Shown: positions 38,387-47,749, counted from the stretch's first letter. The stretch is 64,000 bases of DNA from Hyphomicrobiales bacterium (GCA_900466475.1 UBMI01000005.1:124001-188000), one strand, 5' to 3'. A program made the numbers and translations. The notes: generated by a model not told the origin, from the letters alone.

Positions 38387-39121
38387 TTAGCCGGCGGTCT
38401 CCACCGCCGGATTCCTTGCAGGCCCGGCGGCATGAGCCGCCTCTTCCTTTGCGGATGATGAAGAGAGCGCTTCGAGAGCAATCGCCAGTTCCGCCGCCCC
38501 CTCAACCGTTTGCAGAGCGCCTGCCGCGTTCAGCGCCTCGTGGCGTCCGCTGCGCGGATCGGCCGGATCGACGAAGCCGATCGCCGCCATGCCGGCCGCC
38601 ACGGCACCCGCGATCCCGAGCGCGCTGTCGTCGATGACAAGGCAGCGATGCGGCGCCACGCCGAGATTTTCGGAGCAGAGAAGGAACAGGTCAGGCGCAG
38701 GCTTGGGCCTCGCCACCATCTCGGCGCTGTAGATATGCGGGTCAAATTCCGCCCAGAGATCCAGAAGCCCGAGGCTGCAACGCAGCCTCTCCATGTCGCT
38801 GTTGGACGCGACGCATTTGCGCTGCCTCACATTCCGCACCAGCTCTTCGATGCCGGCCATCGGCCGCAGCGAACGGGAAAATTCCGCGTAGAGCGCGCTT
38901 TTTGCATCGGCGAAGACATGAGCCGGATCGGCAAGGCCGAGTTCCTCGCGACAGAGGCGGCCGGCCGCCTCGCCCGAAAGACCGGTGAAGCGACGGTGGA
39001 CTTCGGCATGGCTCAAGGGAACGCCGGCCCGCTGCAGGGCCTGCGCCAGCGCGCCGCTCGCCAGCGGCTCGCTGTCGATCAATACGCCGTCGCAATCGAA
39101 GATCAGAAGTTCTATCGTCAT
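38387..39121 (-). CDS. HAD-superfamily phosphatase, first gene of the transporter operon
   Basis: This 244-residue hydrolase has HAD motif I FDCDGVLIDSE, a cap domain (about residues 15-85), motif II ASNSD, motif III (RPKPAPDLF) and motif IV VIDDSALG. It belongs to the beta-phosphoglucomutase/sugar-phosphatase subgroup. Being the first gene after the SorC-type operator, it should act on the phosphate ester released by the phosphodiesterase at the other end of the operon. The ATG at 39121 lacks a clear ribosome site and starts only 13 bases from the dyad, so the real start could be slightly downstream. Confidence 0.88.
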   Translation of the reverse strand: MTIELLIFDCDGVLIDSEPLASGALAQALQRAGVPLSHAEVHRRFTGLSGEAAGRLCREELGLADPAHVFADAKSALYAEFSRSLRPMAGIEELVRNVRQRKCVASNSDMERLRCSLGLLDLWAEFDPHIYSAEMVARPKPAPDLFLLCSENLGVAPHRCLVIDDSALGIAGAVAAGMAAIGFVDPADPRSGRHEALNAAGALQTVEGAAELAIALEALSSSSAKEEAAHAAGPARNPAVETAG

Positions 39122-39133
39122 GCAGACGGCATT

Positions 39134-39171
39134 ACGTTACATATGTTACACCAGTGTGAAATATGTAACGT
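39134..39171. promoter_or_regulatory. Probable SorC-family operator between divergent genes
   Basis: ACGTTACATAT (39134-39144) and ATATGTAACGT (39161-39171) form a perfect 11-base inverted repeat with a 16-base spacer. The spacer carries a smaller imperfect dyad (TTACACcagtgtgAA). It lies 13 bases from the HAD phosphatase start and 35 bases from the regulator start, so one regulator bound here could control both directions. Confidence 0.75.
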
Positions 39172-39206
39172 CGGGGCATGTAGGGGCACATTTGGGATGG
39201 GGATTG

Positions 39207-40145
39207 ATGGAATCGCATGAACTGAAAATCCGGGCGGCCTGGCTCTATCACGTCGAGGGGCTGACGCAGGCACAGATCGCCGAGCGCATGTACCTCACCC
39301 GTCGCCGGGTAAACGAGTTCCTGGCCGCAGCCCTTGAGGAAGGCATCGTCAGGGTAAGCTTCACCTCGCCGCTTGCCGCCGGCATGGAGCTGGAATCGCG
39401 TCTGCAGGAACGTTTTGGCCTGGAGGCGGTAGTCGTCGTGCCCACCCCTGCCGATCCGCAGCTTCTGCATCAGGCGCTCGGCCGCGGCGCAGCTGCCTAT
39501 CTCGACCGGCTGATCCAGGCCCGCAAGCCCCGCTCCATCGGGGTCGGCTGGGGCGCGACGCTACGCGAGACCATTACCCACATGACGCCGACAAGCGAGC
39601 CCGGGATCGAGCTGCGCTCTATGATGGGCGGGCTGACACGCGGCTCGGAGATCAACACGTTCGAGGTCGTGCGCGCCTTCGCGCAGGTTCTGAAGGCCCA
39701 ATGCCACTATTTCGCGGCACCGATCTATGCCGAGAGCCCGCAATCGCGCGAGGCGATCATCACGCAATCGGTCTTCGAGCGCATCTTCCGCCAGACCTGC
39801 GAAGTGGATATTTCCTATCTGAGCGTCGGCGACGTGACCAGGCAATCCCTGCAGGTGCGCTACGGCCTGCCGGCCGGAACCGACGTCGGTGACCTCATCG
39901 CTGTCGGCGCCGTCGGCGACCTGCTCGGCCGCTATATCGATGCCGAGGGCCGCCCCGTCGCCCACCCGCTGAACGCGCAGGTGCTGGCCCCCGACCTCGC
40001 CGACTATCGCAAGATCCCCTGCCGCATCGTCGCCTCGGGCGGCCCCCACAAACACGCCATCCTTAGCGCCACCGTGCGCGCCGGACTCGCAACCGTGCTG
40101 ATCACGGATGAGGAGAGCGCAAGGGCGTTGCTGGCGGGCGGATGA
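39207..40145 (+). CDS. SorC-family transcriptional regulator
   Basis: This 312-residue regulator has an N-terminal helix-turn-helix (YHVEGLTQAQIAERMYLTRR) and a C-terminal sugar-phosphate-binding domain of the SorC/CggR type (GVGWGATL, then GGLTRGSEIN). ATG 39207 follows a purine-rich GGATGGGG. Longer frames upstream cross the dyad and are rejected. SorC proteins normally respond to sugar phosphates, which matches an operon that would release one from a phosphodiester. It is divergent from the transporter operon. Confidence 0.9.
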   Translation: MESHELKIRAAWLYHVEGLTQAQIAERMYLTRRRVNEFLAAALEEGIVRVSFTSPLAAGMELESRLQERFGLEAVVVVPTPADPQLLHQALGRGAAAYLDRLIQARKPRSIGVGWGATLRETITHMTPTSEPGIELRSMMGGLTRGSEINTFEVVRAFAQVLKAQCHYFAAPIYAESPQSREAIITQSVFERIFRQTCEVDISYLSVGDVTRQSLQVRYGLPAGTDVGDLIAVGAVGDLLGRYIDAEGRPVAHPLNAQVLAPDLADYRKIPCRIVASGGPHKHAILSATVRAGLATVLITDEESARALLAGG

Positions 40146-40251
40146 GGTGAGGTGCGGCCTGCGTCTACGAGAGGCGACCGGCGCGCGCAGCCCCGATGCC
40201 TGTTCATCGCGAGAAGTGCCTCCACGTACCAGGGCGATACAAGACGGCGGT

Positions 40252-40719
40252 TTAGGAGGGCGGCACCTCGGCCCACTGCGAGAAGGTCGCTGCCTGGCCG
40301 AAATCCTGTCCGTCTGCGGTGCGAAGCTGCCAGACTATTCCATCTTCCATCCAGAACCGGCTCCCCGACTTTGTGACCCGCAATCCCCGATAGCCCGTCA
40401 TAAATCCGTTGCGTGCCACCGCGTCGAGCAACGCCTGGCGCTCTGACCGCTCGCTTGGGCCAGCGGATAAACGCGACTGCAGCTTCACGAACTCACTCCA
40501 GCAGTACCCGAACCGCCTCTGTGCTGCACCATTGGCATAGACGAAGACCGGATCGGGCGCAGTATTATGGGCAAGAACCACAAACGGGGCATCGCCGTAG
40601 AGCCATTCAGGCCCCCGATCCCTGGGGAGAAGGTCTCGTCCGAGAAGGCGCCTGAAGCTCCCAGTGAGAAGCTCAAAGAATTCGGGATCGTTCGGGTTCA
40701 GTTCGCCGTTCAACTGCAT
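40252..40719 (-). CDS. MEKHLA domain protein
   Basis: This 155-residue, single-domain protein matches the PAS-related MEKHLA domain: LLTGSFRRLLGRDL, VLAHNTAPDPVFVYANGAAQ, FGYCWSEFVKLQSRLSA and the closing GQAATFSQW. The family was first noted in plant HD-ZIP III proteins and occurs as stand-alone proteins in bacteria. No output domain is attached, and its function is unknown. No ligand can be predicted. Confidence 0.85.
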   Translation of the reverse strand: MQLNGELNPNDPEFFELLTGSFRRLLGRDLLPRDRGPEWLYGDAPFVVLAHNTAPDPVFVYANGAAQRRFGYCWSEFVKLQSRLSAGPSERSERQALLDAVARNGFMTGYRGLRVTKSGSRFWMEDGIVWQLRTADGQDFGQAATFSQWAEVPPS

Positions 40720-40816
40720 CTCGTTTCCTTCTCAAGTCCGGCCGCTTCACGGGGCTTGTTCCGATCTAGTCACGGGATATGGCACCGATGCGGCAATCAG
40801 CATCGGCGGGAAGGAC

Positions 40817-41617
40817 TTAATTCGGCAGGAGATAATTCTTGCGAATATAGGATGGCTTGAAGCCTGCCTTCGTCAGGTTTCCGAAGGATATGTTCGGTTG
40901 TCCTTCTTCCGGTTTGGCTGTTTCCACCGCAAACAGCGAGACACCCTGAGCAAGGCCCTCGTTCAATCGCGCATTGATCAGCGCCTTTTGCGCACCGAGA
41001 TTCCGATATTCGGCAAGCGTCGTTCCGACTCCCAGCCAGGCACATCCATCCTCAACGAACATCGCCCCGGTTCCAATCGGCGTGCCGTCCAGTTCCGCAA
41101 TGAAGCAGGCCCAGCCTTTCTTGGCGACCAGGGATGACCACAGTGGTTCAAGCGCCGTCGGAAAAGCAAAGCCTGCGCACATCAGCCTGCCGACAATCGG
41201 CGCGTCCTCGATACCGGCGAGCCGCGCCCGCACAGGCCCTTCGACGGGAAGCGGAGCGGATGGTGCAGGCCGCGTGAGTTTTGCCCAGGCGCCATCTTCG
41301 ACCAGTTTCTGCTCCAGGATCCAGTCACGCAATTCGTTGGAGGCGGAGGTTTCGCTGATCTGAACATGCCGCCTACCCGTCCTGGTCTTCATCCATTCGA
41401 ATGCGACATTGAGTTCGTCTCTGCTATTCAAAGCAAGGATGCGATTGAGCCCAACCGCAGGAGCTGTAGGCAGCGAAATGGCGCAGCCTTGGGCCACCGG
41501 CAGGCAGGTAAACTCGACGCTGTCTTTAAAAGGTTGGGGCGTGACCCTCGCAAGATCGATGAAAGCCCTGGCCTCGATGACCTCTTCCCAGGCAATTCTG
41601 CCGCTTGAAATGCTCAA
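40817..41617 (-). CDS. GNAT-family N-acetyltransferase
   Basis: This 266-residue protein has a C-terminal GNAT domain with VGTTLAEYRNLGAQKALINARL as the acetyl-CoA-binding segment (in two parts) and a N-terminal region resembling an inactive GNAT half. The start is TTG at 41617, with the strong ribosome site AGGAAG correctly spaced and no nearby ATG. The substrate is unknown. Confidence 0.75.
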   Translation of the reverse strand: MSISSGRIAWEEVIEARAFIDLARVTPQPFKDSVEFTCLPVAQGCAISLPTAPAVGLNRILALNSRDELNVAFEWMKTRTGRRHVQISETSASNELRDWILEQKLVEDGAWAKLTRPAPSAPLPVEGPVRARLAGIEDAPIVGRLMCAGFAFPTALEPLWSSLVAKKGWACFIAELDGTPIGTGAMFVEDGCAWLGVGTTLAEYRNLGAQKALINARLNEGLAQGVSLFAVETAKPEEGQPNISFGNLTKAGFKPSYIRKNYLLPN

Positions 41618-42068
41618 TTTACTTCCTCTTTTTCATCGACCGGTCGCCAAGAACTGCTGCGTATTTGCCCCGGACCGATCCTCCCGGTCCTTTCGAGAGC
41701 AGTATCGCGGGTGTTCAAATAACCTGTATCGCATTCACTGATAAAGTATGCATCCGATCAAGAAAGATAAGGCTGGGATTTAGAAGTCCAGACGGGCTGT
41801 TCAAATGCGCCGCAAAACGTGCGGTGCGCAGTCACAACGCACAACCGTCAGAAATGGGTGGACGTGAGAGGATCCAGTGGGAACTGCCATCCCCTGCGGG
41901 ACAAGGTGGGCTAGTAGCAGCCGATGGCGGGCGTCCAGAAACTCGGCACGGCCGAGAGCTACCGTTTGCACACCTGCGGTAAAGCCGCGATTAACCAACC
42001 AATCTCCAGCGCGGGAACAAATTCCCGTTCGCGACGTTGTGGCGCTCGCGACAGGAGGAGGAAAACCG
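41618..42068. other. Stretch without a recognisable gene
   Basis: These 451 bases separate divergent genes. Short frames on both strands have no ribosome site or family pattern. Only the last 15 bases, with an extended purine-rich ribosome site for the DUF982 gene, are interpretable. Confidence 0.4.
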
Positions 42069-42311
42069 ATGCCAAATACCCAATGGAGCGAGCCGGTCGA
42101 GATCGAGTTCGTCAACGCCGGATCCCGGACCGTCAGAGGCCCGTTCGATGCGCTCATCTATCTCCACGACATGTGGCCGCGACGCACGGGAGCGAAATTC
42201 GTGAAGGCAAGCAATGCCTGCAAGGGTGCCGTCGAAGGGCGCATCAGCGTGGAAACCGCAAGGGACGATTTTCTCGCCGCCGCCGCAGAAGCGAAGCTGA
42301 GCACACATTAG
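42069..42311 (+). CDS. DUF982 family protein
   Basis: This 80-residue protein matches the DUF982 family well: WSEPVEIEF at the start, GPFDALIYLHDMWPRRTG in the middle, and CKGAVEGRISVETARDDFLAAAAEA at the end (quoted here in two halves: CKGAVEGRI and ARDDFLAAAAEA). A near-ideal ribosome site, GGAGGAGG, precedes ATG 42069. The function is unknown; the family is common in rhizobia. Confidence 0.85.
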   Translation: MPNTQWSEPVEIEFVNAGSRTVRGPFDALIYLHDMWPRRTGAKFVKASNACKGAVEGRISVETARDDFLAAAAEAKLSTH

Positions 42312-42369
42312 GCCCAGGAGGCGCGCACATATGCGCGCGCCCACCTTTATTTCCGAGGAGAAGAGCTGC

Positions 42370-42606
42370 ATGCGCGCCTTGCTGGTATCGTTGTTGACGT
42401 TGGCCGTAGCCGCCATTTCGACAGGCCCGGTCAATTCTGCCGACATGATTCAAAGCTATGAACGACCCCATGTCGCCAAGCATCGACCGAAGCCGATCGT
42501 TCGTGCGCGGTATGTGCAGCGTCGATGTCTCGATTGCACGGACATGATCGTGGAATACCGCTATATTCCACGCACGAATTTCGTGACCGTCTGCCATCGC
42601 CTGTAA
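42370..42606 (+). CDS. Small secreted protein with two cysteine pairs' worth of Cys
   Basis: This 78-residue protein starts with a clear signal peptide (MRALLVSLLTLAVAAI, cleavage near VNSA). The mature part is basic, with the cysteines in RRCLDCTDM and TVCHRL, giving three in total. ATG 42370 has GAGGAGAAG upstream; an ATG 39 bases earlier is less well placed. It is not recognised as a known family. It follows the DUF982 gene by 58 bases and may be co-transcribed. Confidence 0.7.
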   Translation: MRALLVSLLTLAVAAISTGPVNSADMIQSYERPHVAKHRPKPIVRARYVQRRCLDCTDMIVEYRYIPRTNFVTVCHRL

Positions 42607-42633
42607 GGCGTGCCCGGCTACGAAGTCCTGGCA

Positions 42634-44085
42634 TCAGATTGGATAATGCCCCGGCTGCGATGCCACGGTAAGCCACCGCAGGTCGGTGAATTCGTTGATG
42701 CCGGCCTTACCGCCGAAGCGGCCATATCCGGAGGCCTTCACGCCGCCGAACGGCATCTGTGCCTCATCATGAACGGTTGGACCGTTCACATGGCAGATGC
42801 CGCTTTCGATCCGTCTTGCGACCTGCATCGCGCGGGTGGCATCCCGGCCGAAGACTGCGGCAGACAGGCCATACTCCGTATCATTGGCAACACGGACCGC
42901 CTCATCGACACCACGCACGCGCACCATGCAGGCAACCGGTCCGAAGCTCTCCTCGCCATAGATCCGCATCGACGGCGTCACGTGGTCGAGCACCGTCGCA
43001 TCCATCAGTGTTCCGACTGCACGGCCACCTGCCAGCAAGCGTGCGCCCTTGGAAACCGCGTCCTCGATCAGGCCGTTGACGCGTTCCACCGCATCAAGAC
43101 CAATCATCGAGCCGAGGGGCGAATTGCTCTGGCGCGGATCGCCGGCGACGAGCGTCGAGGCCTTGCGGGCGAACATATCGGCGAACTCGTCGGCGACGGT
43201 CTCGTCGACGACAATCCTCTCGGTCGACATGCAGATCTGACCCTGGTTCATGAAGGCGCCGAAGGCCGCGGCCTTCACCGCTTCGCCAATATCGGCGTCA
43301 TCAAGCACCAGGAAGGGGGCCTTGCCGCCGAGTTCCAACAGCACGGGTTTCAGATGGCGCGCGGAAACCTCTGCAATCACCCTTCCAACGCGGGTCGAAC
43401 CGGTGAAATTGACGCGGCGTACCGCCGGATGGGCGATCATCTTTTCGACAACGGTCGCGGCATCGGCAGGAGCATTGGTCACGACATTGACGACACCGTC
43501 ACCAAGACCTGCTTCCTGCAATGTCTCGCCGATCAGGTGATGTGTCCTGGGGCAAAGCTCGGACGCCTTGAGGATGACGGTATTGCCGCAGGCAAGCGGC
43601 AGGGCGACTGCACGCACGCCGAGGATGACAGGAGCATTCCAGGGAGCGATACCGAGGACGACGCCGGCTGGCTGCCGCACGGCCATTGCCATCAGGCCCG
43701 GCTTGTCCGACGGGATGACCTCGCCACTGATCTGGGTGCACATGGCCGCGGCTTCCCTCAGCATGTTGGCGGCGAGATAGACATTGAAGCCTGCCCAGGC
43801 GGCAGTCGAGCCGATTTCCTCGGCCATCGCGGCGATGAATTCGCCCGTGCGGGAATCCAGGAGGTCGGCAGCCTTTGAAAGGCGCTTGCGCCGTTCAGTC
43901 GGAGCGAGCGCCGACCAGGCCGGAAAGGCTGCAGCTGCTGCAACGACGGCCGCGTGCGCATCGTCCAGCGTTGCCGCAGCGGCCGTGGTTGCCACCTGAC
44001 CGGTAATCGGGTTCAGCCGTTCGAAAGTCACGCCGTTCGAAGCCGGCATGGTGCGGCCACCAATGAGAAGCATCAGGTCTACCAT
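42634..44085 (-). CDS. Aldehyde dehydrogenase of the salicylaldehyde/vanillin dehydrogenase type
   Basis: This 483-residue enzyme has the general base E251 (LLELGGKAPF) and catalytic cysteine C285 (NQGQICMSTE). The QGQICMSTE variant is typical of aromatic aldehyde dehydrogenases such as NahF and Vdh. ATG 44085 has GAAAGGGAA upstream; a longer frame to 44172 lacks a ribosome site. It is divergent from an AraC-type regulator, its probable controller. The physiological aldehyde cannot be stated. Confidence 0.9.
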   Translation of the reverse strand: MVDLMLLIGGRTMPASNGVTFERLNPITGQVATTAAAATLDDAHAAVVAAAAAFPAWSALAPTERRKRLSKAADLLDSRTGEFIAAMAEEIGSTAAWAGFNVYLAANMLREAAAMCTQISGEVIPSDKPGLMAMAVRQPAGVVLGIAPWNAPVILGVRAVALPLACGNTVILKASELCPRTHHLIGETLQEAGLGDGVVNVVTNAPADAATVVEKMIAHPAVRRVNFTGSTRVGRVIAEVSARHLKPVLLELGGKAPFLVLDDADIGEAVKAAAFGAFMNQGQICMSTERIVVDETVADEFADMFARKASTLVAGDPRQSNSPLGSMIGLDAVERVNGLIEDAVSKGARLLAGGRAVGTLMDATVLDHVTPSMRIYGEESFGPVACMVRVRGVDEAVRVANDTEYGLSAAVFGRDATRAMQVARRIESGICHVNGPTVHDEAQMPFGGVKASGYGRFGGKAGINEFTDLRWLTVASQPGHYPI

Positions 44086-44152
44086 CTCGTTCCCTTTCCG
44101 ATATGCGCCTGCTGTCCCTCCCAAGGGATGGCGCGATGATGTTTGCTGGTTT

Positions 44153-44166
44153 CCGGCATATGCCGG
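44153..44166. promoter_or_regulatory. Perfect 14-base palindrome between aldehyde dehydrogenase and AraC genes
   Basis: CCGGCATATGCCGG lies 68 bases upstream of the aldehyde dehydrogenase start. AraC proteins usually bind direct repeats, so this may belong to another factor or be chance. Confidence 0.35.
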
Positions 44167-44377
44167 GCTCATGCGAATCCGGCGCTCACGCCCGGCAATC
44201 GACGTCTTTCACGGGAAGTTCCTCACCCTGCTGCCTGAATATCAGGTTCTCCTCGCAATCCAGTAGGAACCAATCCGCCGCGAAATAGAATGGATATTTC
44301 CGGCAGTCTATTGTACTTTTTCCGAGAATTTGCCGAGCAAGAACGGCAGCACTACCGTTTCAAGTTTCGAGGCAGAC

Positions 44378-45271
44378 ATGGCCGAAAGATCGCTTGATAC
44401 GCCAGCTCTGTCTGTCATCGCGGCGGCGATTGCCGCCGGTCTCGGTAGCCAGACCTGGAGCCTGGGCACCCGTGACAGCCGCGCCTCCTACAGGGCCTTC
44501 TTCGTGTCCCGCGGCAAGGCGACATTGTTCATTGACGGGCAGGAGGAACTCGGGCTTGCAGCACCGGCATTGCTCTGGCTGCCCCGACGGGTTGCGGGCA
44601 GATTCGTCCTTGCCGCCGGCGGTGAAGGGGCGATGCTGCTGGCCGCCGAAAATGTCGTCCACAGGACGGTCGGCGACAGTCCGGCTGCCGTCCAGCTGCA
44701 CGACATGATCGAGCGGATCGTCGTCGCTCAAGGCGAAAACCTTGCCGGGCCCGCAGCCGACATCGGTCGCGCCTTCGCGGTGATGACCGAGGAAGGACAG
44801 CATCTTCTACCGGGAGGAACTGCCATCGTAAGCGCCTATCTCTCCGTGCTGCTATTGCGGCTCTGGCGAGCCTCCGGAGCTTCCTTGCCGACGACGTCTG
44901 GCACCGGGGCAATGACGCTGCAGCGGTTCCGGCAGATCGTCGAACTGCGCTATCGCGAGCAGCCGGCGATTGCCGATATCGCTCGCACCATGGGCATCAC
45001 CTATGACCATCTGCATCGGGTCTGTATCGCCGGCGTCGGGAAAAGCCCCCTGGAAATGATCCACGAAAGGTTGATCACCGAGGCGAAACTGCGGCTTGGG
45101 CAATCGCAGCAGTCGGTCGAGCAGATCGGTTTCGGGCTCGGTTTTCGCGATCCCGGCTATTTCAGCCGCTTTTTCAAGAGCCGTGTCGGCGAGCCGCCAG
45201 GCGCCTACCGGCGCAAGATCGCCGCGCAGTCGGAGAAAGACCTCGTCCCGTCCTTTGCCGCCTGGCCGTGA
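44378..45271 (+). CDS. AraC-family transcriptional regulator
   Basis: This 297-residue regulator has an N-terminal cupin-like effector domain and a C-terminal AraC DNA-binding domain with two helix-turn-helices: IADIARTMGITYDHLHRV and VEQIGFGLGFRDPGYFSRF. I use ATG 44378; a TTG 48 bases upstream is an alternative. It is divergent from the aldehyde dehydrogenase gene, which is its most likely target, and converges on the ribulokinase gene. Confidence 0.88.
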   Translation: MAERSLDTPALSVIAAAIAAGLGSQTWSLGTRDSRASYRAFFVSRGKATLFIDGQEELGLAAPALLWLPRRVAGRFVLAAGGEGAMLLAAENVVHRTVGDSPAAVQLHDMIERIVVAQGENLAGPAADIGRAFAVMTEEGQHLLPGGTAIVSAYLSVLLLRLWRASGASLPTTSGTGAMTLQRFRQIVELRYREQPAIADIARTMGITYDHLHRVCIAGVGKSPLEMIHERLITEAKLRLGQSQQSVEQIGFGLGFRDPGYFSRFFKSRVGEPPGAYRRKIAAQSEKDLVPSFAAWP

Positions 45272-45298
45272 GACACTCGCGACTGGGACGACGGCCGT

Positions 45299-46933
45299 TC
45301 AGAATTTCCGCAACTCACGTGTCAGCGTCTGGAACTGCCTGAAACCCTCATAACGCTTTGCGTGACGATCAGCGATCGCACCTTGCGCCGGCTCATAGGT
45401 CTTCTCAACGGCCGAGAGTTTCGTCATCGCCGCGCGCATATCGGAAAACAGACCGCCCGCGACGGCGCCGAGGATCGCCGCGCCCAGAAGGACAGGTTCC
45501 TCGGCCTTCGTCGCGATCACCGGCTTGCCGCTCGCATCGGCAAGCATCTGACGGACGAAATCATGCTGGCCGGCGCCGCCGCTGATCACGACGTTCTCGA
45601 TGGTAACGCCGGCATCGGCCTGGGTGTTGATGATCTGTCTCAGACCATAGCCTATGCCGCAAAGACCGGCGATGTAGAGCGCGACCAGACTGTCGATATC
45701 CCTCTCCATGTCGAGGCCGGCGATGACGGCGCGGGCATGCGGATCGGCAAAGGGTGCGCGATTGCCGAGGAATTCAGGAACGACATGCAGGCCTGCGACA
45801 AGCTCAACGGCATCGGAGGAGCGCCCTGCCTTCCGCACCGCCATATCCGCCAACAGGGCCGGCAGCGGAACACCCGCACGTTTCGAAAGCTCTCGCGCCT
45901 CGCTGGCAGCCGGATGGAAAGAGAGCAGCTGATCGATGGCCGCGCCTGCCGCACTCTGGCCACCTTCGTTCAACCACATGCCTGGCACCATGGCCGAAAA
46001 ATAGGGACCCCAGACGCCCGGAACGAAGGCCGGCTGCGATGTCGATGTCATGGTGCAGGACGAGGTGCCGAAGACGTAGCCGAGATTGGCCTGCGGGCCG
46101 GCGCCGATCCCGACCGTTCCGATACCGCCGGCATGCGCATCGATGAGGCCGGCGGCAACCGCCGTTCCCGGCAGGAGACCAAGTTCACCGGCCGCAGCCG
46201 CGGTCAGTCCCTGACCGAGCGCCGAACCCGGCTCGACGATCGATTGCCCAATACGGGTAAAACCTTCGTCGGCCAGTACGCCGAGGCCGATCTGGTGGAA
46301 ATAGGAGGCATCCCAACGTTTCTCATGGGCGAGATAGGTCCACTTGCACGTGACCGTGCAGGTCGAGCGCGACAGGTCGCCGGTTGCCCGCCAGGTCAGG
46401 AAATCAGCGAGATCGAAGAACTGCCAGGCGGCATCGAAAACCTGCGGCCGGTTTTCCTTCAGCCAAAGCAGTTTCGGTGTTTCCATCTCGGGCGAGATAC
46501 GTCCGCCGACATAACGCAGCACGTCATGACCGAGCGCGTTGATGCGCTCCGCCTGCGGAACGGCGCGATGATCCATCCAGACAATGATGTCACGGTTCGG
46601 ATCTTCCGAAGGACCGACGGGCAGTGGTCCGCCACCTTTGCCGAGCACGACCAGCGAGCAGGTCGCGTCGAAACCCAGGCCGGCAACCGAAGCCGGATCG
46701 ACACCGCTTGTCGCCACGATTTCGCGAACGGCGGCGCAGACCGCTGCCCAGATTTCGGTGCTCGATTGCTCGACGATCGAACCGGTCTCGTGGAAGAGCG
46801 TGATATCCCGCTTGGCGGATGCAAGCATCCGCCCATCAAGGTCGAACAGGCCCGCACGGGCGCTGCCGGTGCCGACATCGACGCCGATAACATGTTTGGC
46901 ACCCGCTGGTGGCGTGCGTGAAGTGTCGCTCAT
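45299..46933 (-). CDS. rbtK: D-ribulokinase (FGGY family)
   Basis: This 544-residue kinase has the FGGY N-terminal phosphate loop (GVDVGTGSARAGLFD), the pentulose-kinase WMDHRA segment near residue 130, and the C-terminal ATP-binding part VISGGAGQHDFVRQM. ATG 46933 has GAGAG upstream; a TTG five codons earlier is less likely. It follows the ribitol dehydrogenase gene in the operon, so it should phosphorylate D-ribulose to ribulose 5-phosphate. Other pentuloses such as L-ribulose cannot be ruled out from sequence. Confidence 0.88.
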   Translation of the reverse strand: MSDTSRTPPAGAKHVIGVDVGTGSARAGLFDLDGRMLASAKRDITLFHETGSIVEQSSTEIWAAVCAAVREIVATSGVDPASVAGLGFDATCSLVVLGKGGGPLPVGPSEDPNRDIIVWMDHRAVPQAERINALGHDVLRYVGGRISPEMETPKLLWLKENRPQVFDAAWQFFDLADFLTWRATGDLSRSTCTVTCKWTYLAHEKRWDASYFHQIGLGVLADEGFTRIGQSIVEPGSALGQGLTAAAAGELGLLPGTAVAAGLIDAHAGGIGTVGIGAGPQANLGYVFGTSSCTMTSTSQPAFVPGVWGPYFSAMVPGMWLNEGGQSAAGAAIDQLLSFHPAASEARELSKRAGVPLPALLADMAVRKAGRSSDAVELVAGLHVVPEFLGNRAPFADPHARAVIAGLDMERDIDSLVALYIAGLCGIGYGLRQIINTQADAGVTIENVVISGGAGQHDFVRQMLADASGKPVIATKAEEPVLLGAAILGAVAGGLFSDMRAAMTKLSAVEKTYEPAQGAIADRHAKRYEGFRQFQTLTRELRKF

Positions 46934-46996
46934 GATCTCTCGTTTCAAATCGGCAGTTTCAGGTTCTAGAGCAATCCGGAACCGGACCTGTCAACC

Positions 46997-47725
46997 TCAG
47001 AGGTCGACACTGTTCGGCAGGATCACCAGATCGCGGACGGTGACATTGCGCGGCCGCGATAGCATGAAGAGCACGGCCTCGGCCACTTCCTTCGGCTGCA
47101 TCAGGCTGCCGTTGGCGAGCGCCTCTTCCATCTTGGCCTTCGGCCAGTCATCCAACAGCGCGGTGACGACCGGTCCCGGCAATACGGCGCCGACGCGCAC
47201 GCCATGCTGTGCGACCTGGCGGCGGGTCGAATGGACGAAGGCCTGAACGGCAAATTTCGAGGCCGTATAGATCGGCTCCCAGACCACCGGCACGACGCCG
47301 GCGATCGAGCTTGTAAACAGGATATCGCCGGACTTCTGCTCGATCATGTGCGGCAGCACGGCGTGGACCGAGCGGAAGGCCGCATTGATATTGAGGTTGA
47401 GCATCCGGTCCCAGGCATCCGGATCGCCTTCGGCGACCGGCCCGCCGATATAGGCGCCGGCATTGGCGTGGAAGATATCAAGCCGGCCGGCCAATTCCAG
47501 GATGCGCGGCAACATGCCGGAGACCTGCGGGCCGTCGAGAAGATCGACGACGAGCGGCAGGGCGCCCTTACCGATCTCCTTGCAGAGAGACTCGAGCTTG
47601 TCCTTGGCACGGTCGATGAGCACGACGGTTGCACCTTCGGCATGAAGCGTGCGGGCGCATTCCAGGCCAATGCCCGATGCCGCGCCGGTAATGGCGGCAA
47701 CCTTGCCTTTCATGAGATCAGTCAC
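46997..47725 (-). CDS. rbtD: Ribitol 2-dehydrogenase (short-chain dehydrogenase)
   Basis: This 242-residue short-chain dehydrogenase has the NAD-binding TGAASGIG, the NAG motif ([11 protein letters not shown]), and the catalytic Y153-x-x-x-K157 (YTASK). From memory, long stretches such as [34 protein letters not shown] and [13 protein letters not shown] agree almost word for word with the Klebsiella ribitol dehydrogenase, which makes this the most secure substrate assignment in the locus. The start is GTG 47725, with AGGAG seven bases upstream and no competing ATG. It oxidises ribitol to D-ribulose for the kinase encoded next. Confidence 0.93.
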   Translation of the reverse strand: MTDLMKGKVAAITGAASGIGLECARTLHAEGATVVLIDRAKDKLESLCKEIGKGALPLVVDLLDGPQVSGMLPRILELAGRLDIFHANAGAYIGGPVAEGDPDAWDRMLNLNINAAFRSVHAVLPHMIEQKSGDILFTSSIAGVVPVVWEPIYTASKFAVQAFVHSTRRQVAQHGVRVGAVLPGPVVTALLDDWPKAKMEEALANGSLMQPKEVAEAVLFMLSRPRNVTVRDLVILPNSVDL

Positions 47726-47749
47726 GTGAATACTCCTTGAGAATGCGGG

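Noticed and set aside
45362..46921. A 519-codon plus-strand frame opposite the ribulokinase gene
   Set aside because: Antisense to a complete FGGY kinase; charged, featureless translation.
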